From Streptomyces sp. AC550_RSS872 (GTDB taxonomy: Bacteria > Actinomycetota > Actinomycetes > Streptomycetales > Streptomycetaceae): DNA of 64,000 bases. A program made the position numbers and the translations under genes. The notes under the pieces are model-generated. The model was not told the DNA's origin, ran no database searches, and saw nothing but the letters and a program-made list of their open reading frames with translations. Every line of letters starts with the position of its first letter. Position 1 is the stretch's first letter. Location of the stretch: contig NZ_JAGMUL010000062.1 in the NCBI RefSeq assembly GCF_019049285.1, positions 178,551-242,550 on the forward strand. The letters are read 5' to 3'. Positions 25,777 to 32,222 of this stretch are shown one piece after another.

Positions 25777-26099
25777 CCGAACCTCTTGATGTGGCCAAGC
25801 TTCAGCGCAGGCTGGCCGAGTTCGCTGCCGCGCGGGACTGGCAGCCGTACCACACGCCGAAGAACCTCGTCGCGGCGCTCAGTGTGGAGGCGTCCGAGCT
25901 GGTGGAGATCTTCCAGTGGATGACGCCGGAGGAGTCCGCGCGGGTCATGGACGACGCGGAGAGCGCGGCGCGGGTGACCGATGAGGTCGCGGACGTGCTG
26001 GCGTATCTGCTCCAGCTCTGCGAGGTGCTCGGGATCGATCCGTTGGCGGCGTTGGACGCGAAGATCGATCGGAACGAGCGGAGGTTTCCGGCGCCGTAG
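25773..26099 (+). CDS. MazG-like nucleoside triphosphate pyrophosphohydrolase
   Basis: A 108-aa all-alpha NTP pyrophosphatase. The metal-binding pattern is visible: LVAALSVEASELVEIFQWM (the EASEL and E-x-x-E helix) and VTDEVADVLAYLLQLCEVLGID (the E-x-x-D helix). Enzymes of this size hydrolyse (d)NTPs to NMP and pyrophosphate, acting on damaged or modified nucleotides or lowering signalling nucleotides. GTG 25773 overlaps the stop of the ATPase gene, which indicates coupling. Confidence 0.85.
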   Translation: MTEPLDVAKLQRRLAEFAAARDWQPYHTPKNLVAALSVEASELVEIFQWMTPEESARVMDDAESAARVTDEVADVLAYLLQLCEVLGIDPLAALDAKIDRNERRFPAP

Positions 26100-26251
26100 G
26101 GGGTCTGGCGGGGTGGGGAGGGGGGTGCTCCACTTTCACTCTCTGTGCTGGGCTGGTGAGGTTCAGCGGAAAAGTTGTCCGCAGATTTCCGTCTTCCTCT
26201 GGCTTTTCGTCTCAAGGGCATTCACTCTGGGTAGTGGACAAGGGAGTTCGG

Positions 26252-26758
26252 GTGGACGCGTGGGCAGCGCGTCGGAACAGACGGGGACTGCGGATGGACG
26301 CGGTGCGGCTGATCATGACGAGCAGGCGGGCGCTGGCGGGGAGCAAGGGCGTCCCGGAGATGATGACCGAGGTGTGGCAGGCGCAGGCACTGGCTCAGGC
26401 GATCGGCAGCCGGCTCGCGGTCTTCGGCCCACCTGAACTGCGGGGCGAGGCACTGGGGTTGACGGAGCTGGCCGGGCGGGGCTGTGGGGTCATTCGGACG
26501 CCGGATCTGGCGGAGGGGGACTTACGGGCCGCCCAGCTCACGGAGTTGGGAGACGCGCGGCAGGCGCTGATGCATCTGGGGAGCCTGTTGGGTGAGGTGG
26601 GGATCGCTCTGGTCGGGATGGCCAGTGGGGCGGACGACGAGACGACGTACTGGCAGTGCATGGAAGCCATCGACGCGGCGGACGAGTCCCGGGATCGGGT
26701 GCTGGAGATGCTGCGGAGACTTGCGGACCGGGATGAAGTGGTGCCGGAGGCGGGGTAG
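26252..26758 (+). CDS. small actinobacterial protein (DUF6099-like) containing a TTA codon
   Basis: About 168 residues from GTG 26252, which has AAGGGAG at 26240-26246; an internal ATG at 26294 would give 154. The product is helical, with MDAVRLIMTSRRALAGSKG, AWQAQALAQAIGSRLAV-type sequence and LRGEALGLTE. It recalls the Streptomyces DUF6099 group, from memory only. No enzymatic motif is visible. Codon 91 (26522-26524) is TTA, the rare leucine codon read by the bldA tRNA, so expression may be tied to development or secondary metabolism. It follows the ATPase/MazG pair on the same strand. Confidence 0.6.
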   Translation: MDAWAARRNRRGLRMDAVRLIMTSRRALAGSKGVPEMMTEVWQAQALAQAIGSRLAVFGPPELRGEALGLTELAGRGCGVIRTPDLAEGDLRAAQLTELGDARQALMHLGSLLGEVGIALVGMASGADDETTYWQCMEAIDAADESRDRVLEMLRRLADRDEVVPEAG

Positions 26759-26777
26759 TGCCCTGACCGGGCAGGAC

Positions 26778-28013
26778 TCAGGGCCTGCGGTCGTGGAAGG
26801 TGCGGCGCAGGTCGCTCACCCAGGCGTCGGGGTTCTCCCAGGGGATGAAGTGGCCGCCGTGGTCATGGGCGTTGACGCTGACGTGGTGGAACCAGGCGGC
26901 CTGCGGGCCGGTCTTGAAGGCCTGGACGCGCTCGTCGGCGGTGTGGATGCCGGGCGGGTTCTCGTAGGTGACGAAGGTGAGGCCGACCGGGGCCTGCACG
27001 ACCGGGGTGCGGTCGTGGGCGGGGGTCCAGGGGTAGCGGTTGGCGTTGGCGTAGTAACGCATCGACGTGGCGATGGAGTTGTTCACCCAGTAGATCGTGG
27101 CGTGGGTGAGCAGGTCGTCCTTGGTGAAGACGGACTCGACGTCGCCGCCGTTGTCGCTCCAGGCGTTCCAGCGCTCCAGCAGCCAGGCCAGCAGCCCGGC
27201 GGGTGAGTCACTCAGTCCGTGGGCCAGGGTGGCGCCGTCGAGCATGTGCACGGCGAGATGGGACGCGAAGCGCTGGTCCTGTTCGATGATGCGGGCGCGG
27301 ACGTCGGCGGGCTGGTCGTCGGTGAGGGGGCGGTTCCGGGCGAAGTCCCAGGCGCGGGGCCCGGTGAAGAAGTCGAGCGGCAGTCCGGAGCCGATGTGGA
27401 TGCCGTAGAGCTCGTCGGCGTACTTGTGGCCGAGCTGGCTGGAGACGATCCCGCCGATGTCGCAGCCCCCGGCGGCGTACTTCTCGTATCCCAGGGTCTC
27501 GGTCATCAGGGTGTGCCAGAGGTCGGAGACCTTCCAGAAGTTGACGTCCGGAAAGCCGGTGAGCGGGCCGGGGAAGCCGAAGCCGGGCAGGGACGGCACG
27601 ATGACGTCGAACGCGTCGGCGGGGTCACCGCCGAACGCGGCCGGGTCGGCGAGCGGGTCGATCACCTTCGACCAGTGCCAGAACGTCCACGGCCAGCCGT
27701 GGGTGAGGATCAAGGGGATCGGGCGGGGGCCACGGCCGGGCTTGCGCAGGAAGTGCACCGGCACACCGGCGACGCTCACCTGGTAGTGCTCGTAGGCGTT
27801 GATGTCGGCCTCGGCCTTGCGCCAGTCGTAGCCGCCCCGCCAGTGGGCGAGAAGCTCACGCAGATAACTGTCCGGGACGCCGTAGGACCAGTCCCCGTTC
27901 CCCTCGTCCAGCGGCGGGCGGGTCAGGGTGAGACGGGTGCGCAGGTCGTCGAGGACCTGGTCGGGCACATGGATCGGGGTGGGCTCCAGCGGGAAGGCGT
28001 GCGGGGTGGTCAT
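26778..28013 (-). CDS. epoxide hydrolase (alpha/beta hydrolase with N-terminal EHN domain)
   Basis: A 411-aa enzyme from ATG 28013 (GGAGGG upstream). The first about 100 residues are the epoxide-hydrolase N-terminal domain. HGWPWTFWHW (from residue 105) gives the oxyanion turn; Asp185 in GGCDIGG is the nucleophile; and the C-terminal HGGHFIPWE gives the catalytic His. Two tyrosines of the lid would open the epoxide ring. It hydrolyses epoxides to diols; the physiological substrate is unknown. The 3' end is convergent with the TTA-containing gene, 19 bp away. Confidence 0.88.
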   Translation of the reverse strand: MTTPHAFPLEPTPIHVPDQVLDDLRTRLTLTRPPLDEGNGDWSYGVPDSYLRELLAHWRGGYDWRKAEADINAYEHYQVSVAGVPVHFLRKPGRGPRPIPLILTHGWPWTFWHWSKVIDPLADPAAFGGDPADAFDVIVPSLPGFGFPGPLTGFPDVNFWKVSDLWHTLMTETLGYEKYAAGGCDIGGIVSSQLGHKYADELYGIHIGSGLPLDFFTGPRAWDFARNRPLTDDQPADVRARIIEQDQRFASHLAVHMLDGATLAHGLSDSPAGLLAWLLERWNAWSDNGGDVESVFTKDDLLTHATIYWVNNSIATSMRYYANANRYPWTPAHDRTPVVQAPVGLTFVTYENPPGIHTADERVQAFKTGPQAAWFHHVSVNAHDHGGHFIPWENPDAWVSDLRRTFHDRRP

Positions 28014-28051
28014 GGCGTGCTTCCAACCCTCCATCAACGGCGGGCCCGGCA

Positions 28052-28152
28052 TTTTCAGCCCGTCCGGCGTTTGAGGACGAGGCCGTAGGCCGACGGGGGT
28101 CCAGGGGGCGAAGCCCCCTGGCGGGGTTGAAGGGGCGGAGCCCCTTCAAGGG
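28052..28152. repeat. dispersed Streptomyces intergenic element with two stem-loops
   Basis: The sequence around 28058-28125 matches, from memory, an element scattered through Streptomyces intergenic regions (CAGCCCGTCCGGCGTTTGAG...). It holds two perfect hairpins: 28101-28109/28113-28121 (loop GAA) and 28127-28136/28140-28149 (loop GGA). They lie upstream of the epoxide hydrolase gene and downstream of the 54-aa gene, so they may terminate the latter. Confidence 0.7.
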
Positions 28153-28195
28153 ATGGGACGGGTAGGGGCGGCGGGGGCGAGAGACGCCCCGGCGG

Positions 28196-28360
28196 TCAGC
28201 CCGCGTCCCCGTCCTGTCGTGCGGCCCCCGTCGACTGGAGGTCCGCGTCCAGGGCAGACAGGTCCGCGTTCAGGGCCGCCATCAGCTCCTCCATCTGCTG
28301 TAGCAGTCCCTTGGGCTGGCCGGCACCGGTGGTGTGCTGTGGTGCGAGTTCCTCGGACAT
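28196..28360 (-). CDS. 54-residue small protein of unknown function
   Basis: ATG 28360 has an excellent GAGGAGG 8 nt upstream. The product starts MSEELAPQHTTGAGQPKG and continues with an amphipathic helix (LLQQMEELMAALNADLSALDADLQS) and a charged tail. It has no Cys, no membrane segment and no signal peptide. The heptad-like Leu spacing could support a short coiled coil. The size and the acidic N-terminus also fit a RiPP precursor, but no modifying enzyme is nearby. It is divergent from the LLM oxidoreductase. Confidence 0.6.
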   Translation of the reverse strand: MSEELAPQHTTGAGQPKGLLQQMEELMAALNADLSALDADLQSTGAARQDGDAG

Positions 28361-28606
28361 GACGGCCTCCTCGGGCCTCCGGCCCCCCCAATGGCAGCGG
28401 GCCGACACGGTGACGCCCCGGCGGTCGCAAGGACGGGGGCGGGCGCCGGGCGGTCCGGCTCCGTTCGAGCCAACGATCACCGTCGGGGCCGGTCACTGGC
28501 CCGGGCAGGGGCCGGCACGGGCGTTGACGGAATTCACCCGACCGGGGACGCGGGGGGCAGAGGGCCCCATGCGGTTGACGGCTGTCGAGGCGTGCAGGAT
28601 GGAGGC

Positions 28607-29530
28607 ATGGATCTTCGCATCTTCACCGAGCCCCAGCAGGGGGCCACCTACGACACCCTTCTCACCGTGGCGAAGGCCACGGAGGATCTTGGGTTTGATG
28701 CCTTCTTCCGGTCCGACCACTACGTGAAGATGGGTTCGGGCGACGGGCTTCCCGGACCCACCGACGCCTGGATCACGCTTGCCGGTCTCGCACGGGAGAC
28801 CAAGCGGATTCGGCTCGGCACCCTGATGACCGCCGGCACGTTCCGGCTGCCCGGTGTGCTCGCCATCCAGGTCGCCCAGGTCGACCAGATGTCCGGCGGC
28901 CGTGTCGAACTCGGCCTGGGCGCGGGATGGTTCGAGGAGGAGCACAAGGCGTACGGCATCCCGTTCCCGAAGGAGAAGTTCGGGCGGCTGGAGGAGCAGC
29001 TCGCCATCGTCACGGGACTGTGGGCGACCGAGGTCGGGGCGACCTTCGACTTCAAGGGCGAGCACTACACGCTCAGCGACTCGCCCGCCCTGCCCAAGCC
29101 CGCGCAGGAAAAGATCCCGGTGCTCATCGGCGGCCACGGCGCCACCCGCACCCCGCGGCTGGCCGGCCAGTACGCCGACGAGTTCAATATGCCGTTCGCC
29201 TCGGTCGAGGACAGCGAGCGGCAGTTCGGGCGGGTACGCGCCGCCGCGGAGGCGGCCGGGCGCAAGGGCGACGACCTCGTCTACTCCAACGCCCTCGTGG
29301 TGTGCGTGGGCAAGGACGAGCAGGAGGTCGCCCGTCGCGCCGCCGCCATCGGGCGTGAGGTCGACGAACTGAGGCTCAACGGGCTGGCCGGCTCCCCGGA
29401 CGAGGTCGTCGAGAAGATCGGCCGCTACCAGGAGATCGGCTCGCAGCGGATCTATCTCCAGGTCCTCGACCTGGATGACCTGGACCACCTGGAGTTGATC
29501 TCCTCCCAGGTGCAGTCGCAGCTGTCGTAG
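28607..29530 (+). CDS. LLM-class (luciferase-like) F420-dependent oxidoreductase
   Basis: A 307-aa TIM-barrel protein of the bacterial luciferase family. It starts MDLRIFTEPQQGATYDTL at ATG 28607 with GGATGGAGG upstream. Typical segments are LGFDAFFRSDHYV, RIRLGTLMTAGTFRLPGVLA, GRVELGLGAGWFEEEHKAYGI and KIPVLIGGHG. The TIGR03560-like branch in actinobacteria uses coenzyme F420 rather than FMN. The substrate is unknown. It is monocistronic, ending in a strong hairpin. Confidence 0.88.
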   Translation: MDLRIFTEPQQGATYDTLLTVAKATEDLGFDAFFRSDHYVKMGSGDGLPGPTDAWITLAGLARETKRIRLGTLMTAGTFRLPGVLAIQVAQVDQMSGGRVELGLGAGWFEEEHKAYGIPFPKEKFGRLEEQLAIVTGLWATEVGATFDFKGEHYTLSDSPALPKPAQEKIPVLIGGHGATRTPRLAGQYADEFNMPFASVEDSERQFGRVRAAAEAAGRKGDDLVYSNALVVCVGKDEQEVARRAAAIGREVDELRLNGLAGSPDEVVEKIGRYQEIGSQRIYLQVLDLDDLDHLELISSQVQSQLS

Positions 29531-29556
29531 GCCTGATACGGCGGTGTGCGTGGTGC

Positions 29557-29597
29557 CGTCCGGCGGATCGGGCCGTTGGGGTGCGGTCCGCCGGACG
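29557..29597 (+). terminator. hairpin after the LLM oxidoreductase gene
   Basis: CGTCCGGCGGA (29557-29567) is the exact reverse complement of TCCGCCGGACG (29587-29597), 27 bp past the stop. Confidence 0.65.
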
Positions 29598-29605
29598 CGG
29601 TCTCG

Positions 29606-29691
29606 TCACGGCTTGCGGGCGACGCCCACGTACAGCGGTATGTCGTCGGTCCCCGGCTGTTCGCCGAGCTCGGGGTGCCAGGCCGACCGCA
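29606..29691 (-). pseudogene. 3' scrap of a class I SAM-dependent methyltransferase gene
   Basis: The minus strand reads HPELGEQPGTDDIPLYVGVARKP before a TGA at 29606. The PLYVGVARKP ending is common at the C-terminus of actinobacterial SAM methyltransferases. Upstream the frame immediately enters the reversed polyketide-synthase remnant, so only about 25 codons survive. Confidence 0.45.
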
Positions 29692-29696
29692 TAGAG

Positions 29697-30360
29697 GCGA
29701 GCGCCGCGACCGCCGCCTTCAAGGGCGCTCTCGGCACCGGCTCCATCGGTCTGGGTTCGGTGAAGGCGAACATCGGCCACCTGGTCGCGGCCGCGGGCGT
29801 GGCCGGGGTCATCAAGACCGTGCTGATGCTGGAGCACGCCACCATCGCCCCGGCCGCCGGAGCCGGCCGCCCTCACCCCGAACTCGCCCTGCACGACTCG
29901 CCGTTCCATGTCGTCACCGAGGCCGAACCCTGGCCCAAGCCCGAGCACGGCCCCCGCCGGGCCGGCGTCAGCTCGGTCGGCATCGGCGGCACCAACGTCC
30001 ACGTCGTCCTGGAACAGGCCCCGCCCCGCCCCCGCGACACCCCACCCTCGGGCCCGCAGGTGCTGCTCCTGTCCGCCCGCACCGAGGACGCCCTCAAGGC
30101 CACCGCCGGCCGCCTGGCCACCGCCCTGCGCGCCCCGGGTGCCCCCACCCTCGCCGACACCGCCCACACCCTCCGCTTCGGCCGCACCCCCTCGCCGTCC
30201 GCGCCTACGTCCTGGCTGCCGACCGCGAGGAGGCCGCGACCCGCCTCACCGAACTCGCCGAGGGTCGTGCCGTGCCGGCCCCGGCCGGCGCGGACGACCT
30301 TCGGGCGATCGGGGAGGCGTGGCTGCGGGAGGTCACGCTGCCGTGGCCGGCCCGGCGCCG
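29697..30360 (+). pseudogene. type I polyketide synthase fragment (ketosynthase C-terminus and KS-AT linker)
   Basis: GSVKANIGHLVAAAGVAGVIKTVLML contains the third active-site His motif of a ketosynthase. RRAGVSSVGIGGTNVHVVLEQAP is the end of the KS domain, and VLLLSARTEDALKATAGRLA starts the linker to an acyltransferase. The linker continues (LAVRAYVLAADREEAATRLTELAEG) only after a one-base frame change near 30190. There is no N-terminal KS part, acyltransferase or carrier domain. This is a decayed piece of a modular PKS. A small methyltransferase remnant on the opposite strand abuts its left end. Confidence 0.8.
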
Positions 30361-30737
30361 CCCGAAGTTCGCCTGCCGGGGCGTCATCTCCTTCGGAGTG
30401 GAGCCGCGCAAAGGCATTCCGGCGCCCCCGGGGCTGCCAGAGGCCGCACTGGTGCCGCGTGCCGAGCGACTGCGAGCGAGCGAAAAACCTGAGTGTCTTC
30501 GCGGTATTCGCTGTACGTTGATCGGGCGCGCCGGACAAGCGGCGCTCCCGTGGCCGACTGACCGTAGCGCAGCGCCGCTACCGCGTTGAGAAGGGGCCGG
30601 GAGCAGTGAGCACAAAGGCGCAGTCTTCCCGTGCCATGGCCGATCACTATTCTGTGGCGGATGTGCACTCGAGGTGCACCGGTCCCAGGGCCCGGCGAAT
30701 ATCCGCAGTTCAGAACCCATTCTGAGGTTTACCCACA

Positions 30738-32222
30738 GTGTTCCTGACCATCACCACCACCGGCACTCCGGAGCGCCCGGCCACCGATCTCGGCTTTCTG
30801 CTGCACAAGCATCCCGGGAAATCGCAGGCGTTCTCCACCTCCTACGGCACGGCGCACGTCCTCTACCCGGAGGCGGACGCCGAGCGCTGCACGGCGGCGC
30901 TGCTGCTGGAGGTGGACGCGGTGGCACTGGTCCGGCGGGGCAAGGGCAAGGGGCGGGGTGGCGCGCCCGACGCCGCACTCGCGCAGTACGTCAACGACCG
31001 GCCGTATGCCGCCTCCTCGCTGCTCGCGGTCGCGCTGAGCGGTGTGTTCTCCAGTGCGATGCGCGGCGTGTGCAACGCCCGGCCGGGCCTTCCGGCGCAG
31101 GCGCGGCCCCTGCGGATCGAGGTGCCCGCGGTTCCGGCCCGTGGCGGCCCCGAACTCGTACGACGGCTGTTCGAGCCGCTCGGCTGGGCGGTGACCGCCG
31201 AGCCCGTGCCGCTGGACGTGCGGTTCCCCGAGTGGGGTGACTCGCGATACGTACGGCTCGTCCTGGAGTCGCAGGCGCTGACCCTCGCCGAGGCCCTGCG
31301 GCATCTGTACGTCCTGCTGCCGGTTCTCGACGACGCCAAGCACTACTGGGTCTCCTCCGACGAGGTCGACAAGCTGCTGCGGGCCGGTGAGGGCTGGCTG
31401 CCGGACCACCCGGAGCAGAAGGTGATCACCAGCCGGTATCTGTCACGCCGCTGGTCGCTGACCCGGCAGGCGATGGAGCGGCTGGAACTGGTGCGGCTCG
31501 CCGAGGCCGACGACAGCGCGGTCGAGGACATCGACAACGCCGTCGAGGCGGAGGGAGAGACGGAGGAGAAGCCGACTCCGCTCGCCGTGCAGCGACGGGA
31601 CGCGATCATCGCCGCGCTGAAGGCGTCCGGTGCCGCGCGCGTGCTCGATCTCGGGTGCGGGCAGGGGCAGTTGGTGCAGGCGCTGCTCAAGGACCCGGCG
31701 TTCACCGAGATCGTGGGCGTGGACGTGTCGATGCGGGCGCTGGCCATCGCCGAGCGACGGCTGAAGCTGGACCGGATGGGGGAGCGGCAGGCCTCGCGCG
31801 TGAAGCTCTTCCAGAGCTCCCTCTCCTACACCGACAAGCGGCTGGAGGGCTACGACGCCGCCGTGCTCAGCGAGGTCATCGAGCACCTCGACCTGCCACG
31901 GCTGCCCGCCCTGGAATACGCGGTGTTCGGCGCCGCCCGCCCGCGGACGGTCCTGGTCACCACCCCGAACGTCGAGTACAACGTCCGCTGGGAGTCCCTC
32001 CCGGCCGGGCACGTCCGGCACGGCGACCACCGCTTCGAATGGACCCGCGAGGAGTTCCGGGCGTGGGCGCGGGCGGTGGCCGAACGGCACGGGTACGGCG
32101 TGGAGTTCGTGCCCGTCGGGCTCGACGACCCGGAGGTGGGGCCGCCCACCCAGATGGCCGTCTTCAGCATGCGGAACGACGCGAACGACGTGAACGACGT
32201 GAAGGAGGCGAAGGTCGCATGA
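30738..32222 (+). CDS. hen1: bacterial Hen1, 3'-terminal RNA ribose 2'-O-methyltransferase
   Basis: A 494-aa protein. The N-terminal about 240 residues are the Hen1-specific ligase-activating region (MFLTITTTG start, LGFLLHKHPGK), followed by a charged linker. The C-terminal methyltransferase has VLDLGCGQGQ near residue 305 for SAM. EVIEH near 378 and HGDHRFEW near 427 are the divalent-metal ligands specific to Hen1. It methylates the 2'-OH at the 3' end of a cleaved RNA before ligation, making the repaired tRNA resistant to renewed cutting by ribotoxins. The GTG start lies 9 nt after GAGG. Its stop overlaps the Pnkp start (ATGA); the two proteins form one complex. Confidence 0.93.
   Translation: MFLTITTTGTPERPATDLGFLLHKHPGKSQAFSTSYGTAHVLYPEADAERCTAALLLEVDAVALVRRGKGKGRGGAPDAALAQYVNDRPYAASSLLAVALSGVFSSAMRGVCNARPGLPAQARPLRIEVPAVPARGGPELVRRLFEPLGWAVTAEPVPLDVRFPEWGDSRYVRLVLESQALTLAEALRHLYVLLPVLDDAKHYWVSSDEVDKLLRAGEGWLPDHPEQKVITSRYLSRRWSLTRQAMERLELVRLAEADDSAVEDIDNAVEAEGETEEKPTPLAVQRRDAIIAALKASGAARVLDLGCGQGQLVQALLKDPAFTEIVGVDVSMRALAIAERRLKLDRMGERQASRVKLFQSSLSYTDKRLEGYDAAVLSEVIEHLDLPRLPALEYAVFGAARPRTVLVTTPNVEYNVRWESLPAGHVRHGDHRFEWTREEFRAWARAVAERHGYGVEFVPVGLDDPEVGPPTQMAVFSMRNDANDVNDVKEAKVA

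Noticed and set aside
26100..26251. Extension of the TTA-containing gene to 26156
   Set aside because: No Shine-Dalgarno upstream of that codon; GTG 26252 has AAGGGAG at ideal spacing.
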